This document shows, in pieces, positions 26,694-35,443 of a stretch of DNA of 64,000 bases. The notes beneath the pieces are model-generated. The model searched no databases. It saw nothing but the letters and a program-made list of their open reading frames with translations, and had not been told where the DNA came from. A program made the translations under genes and the position numbers. Position 1 is the first letter of the stretch; every line of letters starts with the position of its first letter. The stretch is from Proteiniborus ethanoligenes (GTDB lineage: Bacteria; Bacillota; Clostridia; Tissierellales; Proteiniboraceae): positions 1-64,000 of the forward strand of contig NZ_FNQE01000007.1 in assembly GCF_900107485.1 (NCBI RefSeq), in the 5' to 3' direction.

Positions 26694-27944
26694 TTATTTA
26701 GGTTCTGGTAATAATTTATTTAATATAATTCCTACTATTGCTGCTAGAGCCATTCCTTGTAGAGAGATGTCAAGTATACCAAATTTAATAGGTAATACTG
26801 CTCCACCAATACCTAATACTAATATAGTTGCTGCTATTATTAGGTTTCTTGATTTTGTAAAGTCAACCTGATTTTCAACTACTGTTCTAAGACCAATAGC
26901 TGCTATCATTCCGAATAGTACTATTGATATACCACCGATTATTGAGCCTGGTATTGTACTAATTAGTGCTGCTATTTTAGGAATTCCTCCTAGGAAAATT
27001 GCGAAAACTGCAGCTATTTTCATTACTAATGGGTCCCATACTCTAGTTAGTGCTAAAACTCCTGTGTTTTCTGAATAAGTTGTATTAGCTGGTCCACCAA
27101 AGAATGCAGAAAGTGAAGTCATTAATCCATCAGCTAACATTGTTCTATGAAGACCTGGATCTTTTGTGAAGTCATCTTCAACTGTAGCTCCTATAGCTAT
27201 AACGTCTCCTATATGCTCAACTATTGTAGCAAGTGCTACTGGTGCAATTACCATGATGTATTGAAGATCAAATTTAGCCATAGTAAATTTAGGTAGTCCA
27301 AACCATGCTGCTTCAGCAACAGGTGTAAGGTCCACGTTACCTGTCACAAGAGCTACTATATAACCAATAATAAGTCCTGTGATTACAGGGATAATTTGTA
27401 GAAATCCTCTTGCAAAAATGTTAACTAGTACAACTATTAAGAATGCTACTATTGCTAAAAACCAGTTGTCAGAAGCCATGCCTACTGCAGTTGGTGCTAA
27501 ATTAAGTCCTATAACCATAATCATAGGTCCAGTTACTATTGGTGGGAAGAAGCTTACTATCTTCTCAACACCAAACAAGTGCACAAGTATGGCAACTACA
27601 ACATAAATAAGACCAGCTACGACTATACCACCAGTTGCATATGCAATTGGATTGTCAAGACCAGCATCAGCTGCCATGGTAGTTACTGTAATAATAGGTG
27701 CAATGAATGCAAAGGATGAACCTAGGAATACTGGAACTCTGTTTTTCATGATGAAATGGCCTATTAAGGTACATATGCCAGCCATAAACAGAGCAACTGA
27801 TACGTTAAGTCCAGTTAGAATCGGAACTAATACTGTTGCACCAAACATTGTGAATGCATGCTGAGCTCCTAAAAGAATTGTTTTACCTGTACCAAGCTGT
27901 TCCAGGGCATTTCTGATTGGCTCTTGTTGTTTTACATTTTCCAT
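26694..27944 (-). CDS. NCS2-family uracil/xanthine permease 1
   Basis: 416 residues, about 14 membrane segments. Characteristic NCS2 blocks are GAQHAFTMFGATVLVPILTG, VFLGSSFAFIAPI, VEHIGDVIAIG (conserved Glu) and NTTYSENTGVLALTRV. The QHxFxMFGATVLVP opening and TTYxEN motif match the UraA (uracil) branch more than xanthine-only PbuX, but annotation pipelines call both uracil-xanthine permeases. Imports a nucleobase with a proton. Closely similar to permease 2 next door, so a tandem duplication. It has its own promoter (TTGCAT-17-TATAAT) and a structured leader of about 130 bases. Confidence 0.92.
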   Translation of the reverse strand: MENVKQQEPIRNALEQLGTGKTILLGAQHAFTMFGATVLVPILTGLNVSVALFMAGICTLIGHFIMKNRVPVFLGSSFAFIAPIITVTTMAADAGLDNPIAYATGGIVVAGLIYVVVAILVHLFGVEKIVSFFPPIVTGPMIMVIGLNLAPTAVGMASDNWFLAIVAFLIVVLVNIFARGFLQIIPVITGLIIGYIVALVTGNVDLTPVAEAAWFGLPKFTMAKFDLQYIMVIAPVALATIVEHIGDVIAIGATVEDDFTKDPGLHRTMLADGLMTSLSAFFGGPANTTYSENTGVLALTRVWDPLVMKIAAVFAIFLGGIPKIAALISTIPGSIIGGISIVLFGMIAAIGLRTVVENQVDFTKSRNLIIAATILVLGIGGAVLPIKFGILDISLQGMALAAIVGIILNKLLPEPK

Positions 27945-27972
27945 TCTTTAAACTCCCCCTTATTATTTTTTT

Positions 27973-28035
27973 CTAGCTAGTTGTTTAGCTAGTATATATG
28001 CATCATCTAGCTGTTGGCTCATTAACAGCTAGATG
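27973..28035 (-). promoter_or_regulatory. Structured leader of permease 1
   Basis: Two hairpins built from related sequence: CATCTAGCTGTT/AACAGCTAGATG (28004-28035) and CTAGCTAG/CTAGCTAG-like arms (27973-27993), ending about 20 bases before the GGGGGAG ribosome site. Because arms share CTAGCT/AGCTAG, alternative pairing is possible, as in an attenuator or riboswitch-like leader. No known ligand motif is recognised. Confidence 0.5.
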
Positions 28036-28084
28036 TATACATCACTGATTTTTTGAAGAAGTTTTTTGCATTCTGGTTCTTCTA

Positions 28085-28113
28085 ATTATACTATTAAGAC
28101 CGAAAAAATGCAA
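28085..28113 (-). promoter_or_regulatory. Promoter of permease 1
   Basis: Minus strand TTGCAT (28108-28113), 17-base spacer, TATAAT (28085-28090). Transcription would begin near 28078 and give a leader of about 130 bases. Confidence 0.75.
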
Positions 28114-28216
28114 ATGTTTTCCCTAAACTGTGTTTTGTTCCATTATTTGTTATTTTTTTGTTCTTTTATCGATAATTTCTAGAGTATATGAGTACAACAA
28201 ACTATCATATATGTAG

Positions 28217-28248
28217 CACCTAGCTGTTATTTTAATAACAGCTAGGTG
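28217..28248 (-). terminator. 15-bp perfect stem-loop after permease 2
   Basis: CACCTAGCTGTTATT and AATAACAGCTAGGTG separated by two bases. It shares the CTAGCTGTT core with the permease 1 leader hairpin. The U-tract is poor on the minus strand, so this is a stability or termination element of uncertain strength. Confidence 0.6.
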
Positions 28249-28302
28249 GTTATTTCATTTTTAATATAAATACTATAAAAACTTTTATAAATATATAGAT
28301 AT

Positions 28303-29547
28303 TTATTCTGGAAAAACTTTATTGGAAACAATACCAATAATTGCAGCTAGTGCCATTCCTTCTATAGTAAAGCTTACAGAGCCAATATTTACTGGGAATG
28401 CAGCTCCTCCAAGACCTAAGACAAGAATTGTCGCGGCTATAATTAAATTTCTTGATTTAGTAAAATCAACTTGATTTTCTACTAAGGTTCTAACTCCAAT
28501 AGAGGCTATCATACCAAATAGAATAATTGATATTCCTCCTACTATTGATGTTGGTATTGTTCTAATAACTGCTGCTAGTTTAGGAACTCCTCCTAGTATT
28601 ATTGCAAATACAGCTGCAATTCTCATAATTACTGGATCCCATACTTTAGTTAGGGCTAACACTCCAGTATTTTCTGAATAAGTGGTGTGTGCTCCCCCAC
28701 CAAACATTGTAGAAAGCATAGTCATACCACCATCAGCGGCCATAGTCCTATGAAGGCCTGGATCCTTTAAGAAATCATCATCTACTGTAGCTCCTATAGC
28801 TATCATATCACCTATATGCTCAACTATTGTAGCTACAGCTATTGGTGCAATCATCATTATACTTTGCAGGTCAAACTTAGCCAATTGAAATTTAGGTATG
28901 CCTATCCAAGCTGCATCAGCTATTGGTGTAAAATCCACATTGCCTGTTAAAATAGCTACTCCATATCCAGCTAATAAGCCAATAAGTACAGGCACTACCT
29001 GTAAAAATCCTTTTCCAGCTACTGATACTGCAATAACAACTGCCACTGCAACAAGAGCTAATAGCCAGTTTCCTGATGCCATATCTATTGCTGTAGGTGC
29101 TAGCTTAAGCCCAATAACTAATATGATTGGTCCTGTTACTATTGGTGGGAAAAAGTTTACTATCTTTTCAACTCCAAATATATAGATAAGTCCTGCTACT
29201 ATTAAGTACATAGACCCAGCTACAAACATCCCGCCCCTAGCATATGCAAGTCCATCTGTGCCACCATTGTTTGCAACTATTTCTACAACTGCTAAAACAG
29301 GTGCTATAAAAGCGAATGATGACCCTAAAAATACTGGTACTCTTTTTTTCGTAATGAGATGGCTTATTATAGTACATACTCCAGCCATAAATAATGATAA
29401 TGATACGTCTAATCCTGTAATTAGTGGAACTAGCACTGTAGCTCCAAACATAGTAAATGTGTGTTGCATCCCTAAAAGAATTCTCTTCCCTACTGAAAGC
29501 ACTGATGCATCTCGAATGGGTTCTTGTAGTTTTATCATTGTGTCCAT
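28303..29547 (-). CDS. NCS2-family uracil/xanthine permease 2
   Basis: 414 residues, very similar along its whole length to permease 1 (GMQHTFTMFGATVLVPLITG, VFLGSSFAFIAPV, VEHIGDMIAIGATVDDDF, HTTYSENTGVLALTKV). Differences cluster in membrane segments facing the substrate site (GGGAHTTY versus GGPANTTY), so the pair may prefer different bases. It follows the second hydroxylase operon by about 100 bases on the same strand and may be read from it. The ATG has AAAGGAGA upstream. Confidence 0.92.
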   Translation of the reverse strand: MDTMIKLQEPIRDASVLSVGKRILLGMQHTFTMFGATVLVPLITGLDVSLSLFMAGVCTIISHLITKKRVPVFLGSSFAFIAPVLAVVEIVANNGGTDGLAYARGGMFVAGSMYLIVAGLIYIFGVEKIVNFFPPIVTGPIILVIGLKLAPTAIDMASGNWLLALVAVAVVIAVSVAGKGFLQVVPVLIGLLAGYGVAILTGNVDFTPIADAAWIGIPKFQLAKFDLQSIMMIAPIAVATIVEHIGDMIAIGATVDDDFLKDPGLHRTMAADGGMTMLSTMFGGGAHTTYSENTGVLALTKVWDPVIMRIAAVFAIILGGVPKLAAVIRTIPTSIVGGISIILFGMIASIGVRTLVENQVDFTKSRNLIIAATILVLGLGGAAFPVNIGSVSFTIEGMALAAIIGIVSNKVFPE

Positions 29548-29592
29548 TATTATTGTAATCTCCTTTGTTTATTAGCAGTTTCCTGCTTTTTA

Positions 29593-29627
29593 TGTGCTCA
29601 CCTAGCTATTTATCCTAGGCGAGCACA
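29593..29627 (-). other. Stem-loop between hydroxylase set 2 and permease 2
   Basis: TGTGCTC-CCTAG paired with CTAGG-GAGCACA, each arm interrupted by one base, followed toward the permease by a small AGCAG-GAAA-CTGCT hairpin. No U-run on the minus strand. Likely an intercistronic stability element setting permease versus enzyme levels. Confidence 0.5.
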
Positions 29628-29645
29628 TTTGTTTTCATTAGTATA

Positions 29646-31964
29646 TTATTTATTTTCTTTTTCTTTTAATGCATTTAATACTCTCTCTGGAGTAAGTGGC
29701 ATTCTATTTATTCTTATGCCAAGAGCATTGTATAAAGCATTTGCAATAGCTGGTGCTGATGGAATCATTGCAGGCTCTGCAATTGCTCTAGCTCCAAAAG
29801 GCCCATCATGCTGAGGATTTTCTATGAATGTTAGCTTCATATCAGGCATATCTCCAACAGCTGGTATCTTATAATCCATAAAGGATTTATTAAGGAATTT
29901 ACCATTGTCAAGCTTTATTTCTTCAAATAAAGCTGAGCCTATACCTTGTACTATTGCGCCTTCAATCTGGCCTTCAATAAGTGTAGGGTTAACTACTCTA
30001 CCTACGTCCCAGCATGCAGCTACTTTTAATACTTCAATATGCCCTGTTTCTGTATCTACTTCTATCTCAACTCCATTAGCTCCATAAGTCCAGAATGTAA
30101 CTGGATTGTCGCTAAGTCCTGTTTCTAAATCAAAGTTTAAAATATTTGCAGGTATAAATACTCCTCTACCAATAAGTGGACCATGTACAGCTGAACCATC
30201 TGGGAAATTTAATCCTAATGCTAGCTCTGCTATACTAACCTTTTTGTCAGGATATATTTTAGATACTACATAACCATCTTCAAGCTTTAAATCTCTTTCA
30301 AATATGCCTAGCTTAATGCTTGACAGCTTTAATAGCTGCTCTTTAACATCTTCACAGGCTTTTATAACTGCATTTCCTGCTGAGTAAGTTATACGGCTAG
30401 CAACTGTTTGCCACTCATAAGGTGTATTTTGTGTGTCACCTGTGTTTATAGTAATTTTTTCAGGTGGTATTGACAATACTTCTGCAGCTATCTGTGTTAG
30501 AACCGTATCAGAACCCTGTCCAATATCTTGAGCACTTACTGAAAGATAAGCTGTTCCGTCTTCGTTGATTCTAACTATAGCTGAAGATGCTGCGTTTGTA
30601 GGCATTGATGGTGCCTTCATACCACTAGCTATTCCCTTACCTCTTACCTTTTTAGAATCTTTAGGCTGCTCTGGTTGTTTAAAGTAATCTATATCCTCAG
30701 CAACCTTTTCGATACACTGTACTAGAGAGCATGCATCATCAACTCTTGCTCCTGTTGCAGTAGTACCACCTGGCTTCTGAGCATTAATTCTTCTTATTTC
30801 TACTGGGTCTATTCCAAGCTTATGGGCTATAACATCTAGGTTTTGCTCTATTCCAAAATGAATCTCAGCCATACCAAAGCCTCTGTATGGTCCTCCTACA
30901 GGATGATTTGTATATACACAGTAAGAATCGCACCAGATATTTGGTATATCATATGGCCCTACAGCAGCAAAGCCCGCTGACTTAGCTATGTTTACACCAT
31001 ATTCTGTAAATGCTCCTCCATCCCAAACAAATTCATTTTTGATAGCTACTATTCTACCATCATTCATTACACCAGTTTTAAACTTAGAATGCATTGCCTG
31101 TCTTACGTATGAGCTAGTGAATTCTTCTTCTCTAGAATAAGCTAGCTTAACAGGCCTACCATTAGCTCTCATTGAAAGTGGTATTACTATACCCTCTAGA
31201 GTAGTACCTGCTTTTGCTCCAAAGCCTCCACCTACTGCTGGAGATATTACTCTCAATTTGTGAAGAGGTACATCAAAAGCATCTGATAGAGCTGCTCTAA
31301 CTGCATAAGGCGATTGACAGCTTGCCCATACTGTTAAAGTTCCATCCTTATCGTATTTTGCCATAGCAACATGGTTTTCAATAGGTGCGTGTTGTATATG
31401 TGGAACATAAAACTCTGTATCAAAAACAAAGTCTGCCTCTTCAAAGGCTTTATCTACATCACCTTTTCTAAGCTTAAAGTGCTCACTAACATTAGTACCA
31501 GGAATTATCTGAAAAACAGGAGCAATCCTATAGTTCTCTAATTCTGGGTGAATTAATGGAGCACCAGGCTTCATACCTTCTACTGCATTAGTTACTGCTG
31601 GTATTTCTTCGTACTCAACTTCAATAAGCTCTATAGCTTCTTGAGCTATTTCTAAAGTTTCAGCTGCAACTGCTGCTACTCCTTCACCATAAAATCTAAC
31701 TTTCTCTATAGCTAAAAAAGTTTTATCAGTAAGATATAGTCCTGCTCTCTTAGGTAAATCTTTTCCTATAATAACTGCTCTAACGCCAGGAAGTTTCTCT
31801 GCTTTGCTTGTATCTATGCTAATAATATTAGCATGAGCGTACGGACTTCTTTTAACAGCCGCATGAAGCATTCCTGGTAATTTTATATCATCAACATATT
31901 TCAAATCTCCCGTAACTTTCTTGATACCATCTACTCTCGAAACTCTTTGACCAACATATTTCAT
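29646..31964 (-). CDS. Xanthine-dehydrogenase-family molybdopterin subunit (set 2)
   Basis: 772 residues. Molybdenum-cofactor blocks: GGGFGAKAGTTLEG, GPYRGFGMAEIHFG, QDIGQGSDTVLTQIAAEVL and the catalytic-glutamate block GARAIAEPAM. About half the residues differ from the set 1 protein, including around the active site (PYRGFG versus AFRGFG, AEPAM versus GEQAI), so the substrate probably differs. Last of a FAD-FeS-Mo series and followed by permease 2, pointing to a nucleobase. The ATG has GGGAGG upstream. No XdhC-type maturation gene is in the window. Confidence 0.93.
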   Translation of the reverse strand: MKYVGQRVSRVDGIKKVTGDLKYVDDIKLPGMLHAAVKRSPYAHANIISIDTSKAEKLPGVRAVIIGKDLPKRAGLYLTDKTFLAIEKVRFYGEGVAAVAAETLEIAQEAIELIEVEYEEIPAVTNAVEGMKPGAPLIHPELENYRIAPVFQIIPGTNVSEHFKLRKGDVDKAFEEADFVFDTEFYVPHIQHAPIENHVAMAKYDKDGTLTVWASCQSPYAVRAALSDAFDVPLHKLRVISPAVGGGFGAKAGTTLEGIVIPLSMRANGRPVKLAYSREEEFTSSYVRQAMHSKFKTGVMNDGRIVAIKNEFVWDGGAFTEYGVNIAKSAGFAAVGPYDIPNIWCDSYCVYTNHPVGGPYRGFGMAEIHFGIEQNLDVIAHKLGIDPVEIRRINAQKPGGTTATGARVDDACSLVQCIEKVAEDIDYFKQPEQPKDSKKVRGKGIASGMKAPSMPTNAASSAIVRINEDGTAYLSVSAQDIGQGSDTVLTQIAAEVLSIPPEKITINTGDTQNTPYEWQTVASRITYSAGNAVIKACEDVKEQLLKLSSIKLGIFERDLKLEDGYVVSKIYPDKKVSIAELALGLNFPDGSAVHGPLIGRGVFIPANILNFDLETGLSDNPVTFWTYGANGVEIEVDTETGHIEVLKVAACWDVGRVVNPTLIEGQIEGAIVQGIGSALFEEIKLDNGKFLNKSFMDYKIPAVGDMPDMKLTFIENPQHDGPFGARAIAEPAMIPSAPAIANALYNALGIRINRMPLTPERVLNALKEKENK

Positions 31965-31995
31965 AATAATACTGACCTCCCTTCAAAGAATGATT

Positions 31996-32457
31996 CTATC
32001 TTTCTGCTACATCCATAATTGCTTCTATAATTTTTTTGTATCCTGTACATCTGCAAAGGTTTCCACTAATAGCTTCTTTAACCTCTTCTTCAGTTGGATG
32101 AGGATTTTCTGCTAATAGACCTTTTGCTGCCATTACCATTCCAGGAGTACAATACCCACATTGCAATGCTCCATGTGTAATAAATGAAGCTTGAAGATTA
32201 TCTAGCTCTGTTCCGTTGGATAATCCTTCTATAGTCAATATGTCTCTACCATCAGCATCTACTGCTAGTACAAGACATGAATTTACTGGTTTCCCATCTA
32301 ACAAGATAGTACAAGCACCACATTCCCCTTGTCCACAGCCTTCCTTAGCTCCTGTAAGGTCAAAATCTTCTCTTAGCATTTTAAGAAGAGTTTTGTGTGG
32401 CTCAACCTCATGTTGAATTTTTTCATTATTTAAAGTAAAGCTAATTTTATATTTCAT
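31996..32457 (-). CDS. Xanthine-dehydrogenase-family 2Fe-2S subunit (set 2)
   Basis: 153 residues with both cluster motifs: CGQGECGACTILLDG...C and CGYCTPGM ... CRCTGYKK. Standard small subunit of a molybdenum hydroxylase. Middle gene of the set 2 operon, 13 bases after the FAD subunit and 31 before the molybdopterin subunit. The ATG follows GGAGGG. Distinct from the set 1 protein, which indicates two separately evolved complexes rather than a recent duplication. Confidence 0.93.
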   Translation of the reverse strand: MKYKISFTLNNEKIQHEVEPHKTLLKMLREDFDLTGAKEGCGQGECGACTILLDGKPVNSCLVLAVDADGRDILTIEGLSNGTELDNLQASFITHGALQCGYCTPGMVMAAKGLLAENPHPTEEEVKEAISGNLCRCTGYKKIIEAIMDVAER

Positions 32458-32470
32458 CTTTTTCCCTCCT

Positions 32471-33307
32471 TTAGCCTCTTAACTGCTCAAGACTTCTGCG
32501 TACCATTACTCTAACCATTTCTTTTCTATATTCTTTAGATGCTCTAACATCATCAATTGGCTTTGCTTCAGAGGCTGCCATATCAGCAACTTGGCTAATA
32601 AGCTCATCTGTAAGTTCTTTTCCCTTAGCAAGCTTTTCTGCTTCCCAGGCTCTTATAGGTGTCGGTGCTACAGCACCCATAGCTATCTTTATTTCATCTC
32701 CTATCTTTACTACTGTAGTACACACTGTAGATAGGTCTACCTCTTTTCTTCTGGAGTTTTTTATAAATACTCCCTTTAAATCTTTATTAGCAGGAATTTG
32801 TATTCCTGTTACAATTTCACCATGAGCTAAGCAAGTTTTTCTTACTCCTTTAAAAAATTCATGAATAGATACTTTTCTTTCCCCATTAGGCCCATAAATA
32901 TGAACTACAGCATCTGTAGCTACAAGGGGAGTTGAAGTATCAGCTAATGGTGATGCATTACAGTTGTTGCCAGCCATTGTAGCAAGGTTTCTAACTTGAC
33001 CTGATCCTACTGTCTCAGCTGAGTCTGCTAAAAAGCTATAGTTTTCAACAACAGCCTTGTTATGTGCCATATCGCTTAGTTTTACACATGCACCTACAAA
33101 AAGTCCTTCTTTTTCATCATAGTTTAAATCGTAAAGCTCTTTAATCCCTTTAATGTCTACTACAACTTCTGGTGTAGTTAAATTTTCTCTCATCCTTACT
33201 ACTAGGTCTGTTCCACCATTTAGTATATGGGCATTTTCTCCATACTTTATTAGTAGTTCACTAGCTTCTTTTAAGGATTCTGGTTTGAAGTATTCAAAAG
33301 ACTTCAT
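32471..33307 (-). CDS. Xanthine-dehydrogenase-family FAD subunit (set 2)
   Basis: 278 residues from ATG 33307, which has GGAGG 7 bases upstream; a longer frame to 33337 lacks one. FAD-binding blocks LNGGTDLVVRMREN and RNLATMAGNNCNASPLADTSTP are canonical, and the C-terminal RRSLEQL ends the flav_C domain. First gene of set 2 and therefore next to the promoter, where a palindromic LacI-type operator lies about 80 bases upstream. Cytosolic electron-transfer subunit. Confidence 0.92.
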   Translation of the reverse strand: MKSFEYFKPESLKEASELLIKYGENAHILNGGTDLVVRMRENLTTPEVVVDIKGIKELYDLNYDEKEGLFVGACVKLSDMAHNKAVVENYSFLADSAETVGSGQVRNLATMAGNNCNASPLADTSTPLVATDAVVHIYGPNGERKVSIHEFFKGVRKTCLAHGEIVTGIQIPANKDLKGVFIKNSRRKEVDLSTVCTTVVKIGDEIKIAMGAVAPTPIRAWEAEKLAKGKELTDELISQVADMAASEAKPIDDVRASKEYRKEMVRVMVRRSLEQLRG

Positions 33308-33384
33308 GGTTTCACCTCCAAATATATTGAAAAACAACTGTTTTTATGTTAAAAAAGTAGAGCATGTATACATAGTTTGCTTTG

Positions 33385-33400
33385 TTGAAAACGTTTTACA
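33385..33400 (-). promoter_or_regulatory. LacI-type operator before hydroxylase set 2
   Basis: TTGAAAACGTTTTACA contains the fully symmetric core AAAACGTTTT typical of LacI-family sites. It lies 78-93 bases before the first start codon, where it would overlap or adjoin the promoter. The same core appears before dctP (43438-43447). Confidence 0.6.
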
Positions 33401-33471
33401 TGTCTTAAAATAAATATAGCACGAAAATATTTGTAATATACTTACAAAGTTGAATGCTTTTTATGTTGCTT

Positions 33472-33491
33472 TTTTGTGATATATCACAAAA
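33472..33491. promoter_or_regulatory. 20-bp perfect palindrome
   Basis: TTGTGATATATCACAA within TTTT/AAAA flanks, between the end of the second chemoreceptor gene and the hydroxylase set 2 promoter. It resembles CRP/FNR-family or Rex-like sites, though the spacing fits neither exactly. It could also fold as a hairpin after the chemoreceptor transcript, but there is no U-tract. Confidence 0.5.
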
Positions 33492-33505
33492 GAAGCTTTA
33501 GGTCA

Positions 33506-35143
33506 TTAGTCTATGGCATATTGTCCTCTAAAATCAAGTAAATCATCTATGAATAACCCTACTTGAATAACACCTTTTTTACCCTTCTTAGATACTCCAG
33601 CAAACTTATAATACTTGCCATCTATGTCTCTTATTTTCATTTCTTGACATACCTTAAGGCTTGGGTCTAATAGTATTTTGTAAAAATCGTATGCCTGTGT
33701 AGTAGGGTCATCACTTATTTTAAACCCAATACCTTGAGGATTGTTACAGTATTCAGTCACTCCTTGAGAGTCAGTAATATAAAATTCAGATATACCAGTC
33801 TTTTTAGATAGCTCTACAAGATATGAATTGTTTATAATACCCCTTTGCTCAAGGTCTGCAATCTTCTCACATGCAGCAATAAGCTCTTTATTTATTTCAT
33901 CCTCAAAGGTTTTAGTGAATTCATTAAAGTTTTTAGCTATATCAGCTATGCTACTAGAAGTATCTAAGCTTTCTCTTTCCATCTCTACTTGCACTGAAAT
34001 GTTATCATCTATTTCCTTTATGGTTTTATTTAAATCTCCAATAAAGCTTGCTGCATTTTCAACATTTTTAGCTAGTGATTCTGTAGCTCTATTTTGTTCA
34101 TCAATATTTTTTGATATATCGTTTATAAAATTAGCAATTTCATTTATCTGTAATGTAATGTCATTTAGATTTTTGCTAGCCTCATTGCTTTTTTCTTTGA
34201 TTTCTACAGATTTATCAGCCCCTTGCTTGATTTCTTCTATGACTCTACCTATGCTTAAATCTATTAAAGACACATTATTCTTTATTTCAGTTGTAGTTTT
34301 AGCACTTTCCTCAGCCAATTTTTTAATTTCCTCAGCTACTACAGAAAAGCCTCTACCAGCTTCCCCTGCTCTTGCTGCTTCTATAGACGCATTTAGTGAT
34401 AATAAATTTGTTTGATCGGCTATTTCAGATATTGCGTCACTCATTTGGAAAATAGAGTTTAAATGAACCTTTAATCTATCTATTTCCTCAGATGCCTTAA
34501 CCATAATATTTTCTATTTCAGAAACATCTTCTAGGGTTTTTTCTATTTCTCTACTATCCCTCATTATTTTTTCAGTAGCATCGTGGGTGAAGGTACTAAA
34601 CTTCAAAGCATTTTCGGTTATTTCAGTATTTGAGCTTAATAATTGTTCAGCTATTGCAGCATTTTCAGCTGTATCTTCTGTAGCCTTAGTTGAGCTAAAA
34701 TTAATTGAATTTATAGCTTCTGATATTTCACTTATGTTATCTAGGGTTTCGCGTGTATTTCTTAAAAGAATAACTGAATAGTCATCGATTTTGACCTTGG
34801 AAAGAAGTAAATTATAGAGCCAACTCTGCATTTGCGTCCTTAAGGTGTTTAATGAGTTCACTATATTATCTTGGTCTTTTAGGTCTCTTCTTCCTGTATA
34901 TTCTGCAAGAAAGTTTCCCTGTGAATATTCATCCATAATATTTTTAATGTCCTTAAGCAATAGGGTAGAATCATTTTTGTTACTTTTATAATATATACCC
35001 CATACAATCAGAATGATAACAGATGGTGCTATGGTTTTTGTTAACATTCCTAGGCCATTTTTATCTAATAGATAAACAGCCAGACCATTTAATACTATAT
35101 TAGATAATAGAGCTAAATAAAAAAAACGATTTCTTTTAAGCAT
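33506..35143 (-). CDS. Second chemoreceptor with C-terminal sensor domain
   Basis: 545 residues with the same layout as the receptor at 19781-21355. Two close N-terminal membrane helices (about 6-24 and 33-50) are followed by a methyl-accepting signalling domain (tip [35 protein letters not shown]) and a C-terminal Cache/PAS-like domain ([17 protein letters not shown] ... [15 protein letters not shown]). There is no extracellular domain, so the stimulus is probably intracellular. It abuts the second hydroxylase operon. The two receptors differ strongly outside the tip, so they likely sense different cues. Confidence 0.88.
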   Translation of the reverse strand: MLKRNRFFYLALLSNIVLNGLAVYLLDKNGLGMLTKTIAPSVIILIVWGIYYKSNKNDSTLLLKDIKNIMDEYSQGNFLAEYTGRRDLKDQDNIVNSLNTLRTQMQSWLYNLLLSKVKIDDYSVILLRNTRETLDNISEISEAINSINFSSTKATEDTAENAAIAEQLLSSNTEITENALKFSTFTHDATEKIMRDSREIEKTLEDVSEIENIMVKASEEIDRLKVHLNSIFQMSDAISEIADQTNLLSLNASIEAARAGEAGRGFSVVAEEIKKLAEESAKTTTEIKNNVSLIDLSIGRVIEEIKQGADKSVEIKEKSNEASKNLNDITLQINEIANFINDISKNIDEQNRATESLAKNVENAASFIGDLNKTIKEIDDNISVQVEMERESLDTSSSIADIAKNFNEFTKTFEDEINKELIAACEKIADLEQRGIINNSYLVELSKKTGISEFYITDSQGVTEYCNNPQGIGFKISDDPTTQAYDFYKILLDPSLKVCQEMKIRDIDGKYYKFAGVSKKGKKGVIQVGLFIDDLLDFRGQYAID

Positions 35144-35390
35144 TTAATCAACCCCCTATAATTATAACATGCTTGTCCATTTTACAGTTCTTCCAATAAA
35201 TATAATTCTATCTAAATTATAGCATAGAAATATTTTATGGTGTATAGTCTTAAAGCATGAATAAAATCAGTACTTTAACTACTAACTGAGAGATTCTATT
35301 TTTATTCTGTATTACCTTTGTATCTATTGTACAAATGATTAATCTCATTTAAATGATTCATTGTGTTTTTTTCATAAACTAATGGGCTTA

Positions 35391-35436
35391 GAAAAAAATA
35401 ACGCTAATATACTATAGTATTAGCGTCATTTTTTAA
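35391..35436 (-). terminator. Terminator after ileS
   Basis: ACGCTAATA, 8-base loop, TATTAGCGT with T-runs on both strands (minus tail TATTTTTTTC). The rest of the 300-base spacer up to 35143 holds no gene or other clear signal. Confidence 0.85.
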
Positions 35437-35443
35437 AATATTT

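Larger units (their letters stand above)
27945..28302 (-). other. 358-base spacer between the two permeases
   Basis: Holds the permease 2 trailing hairpin (28217-28248), the permease 1 promoter (28085-28113) and the permease 1 leader with hairpins at 27973-27993 and 28004-28035. No open frame. The core of the purine-riboswitch aptamer was looked for and not recognised. Confidence 0.6.

Noticed and set aside
27945-29645. Purine riboswitch in the permease leaders
   Set aside because: Hairpins are present but the conserved purine-aptamer core and loop-loop motif were not recognisable on either strand.
33828-34415. A 195-codon open frame on the plus strand
   Set aside because: It lies fully opposite the second chemoreceptor, has serine/leucine-rich antisense composition and no ribosome site; a coding shadow.
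8269-35143. The uric-acid degradation cluster described in gut anaerobes
   Set aside because: XDH, permease and carbamate kinase are shared, but YgeW-type carbamoyltransferase, HyuA, SsnA, YgeX and YgfK were not found; FdrA/YlbE/YlbF takes the carbamoyl role instead.
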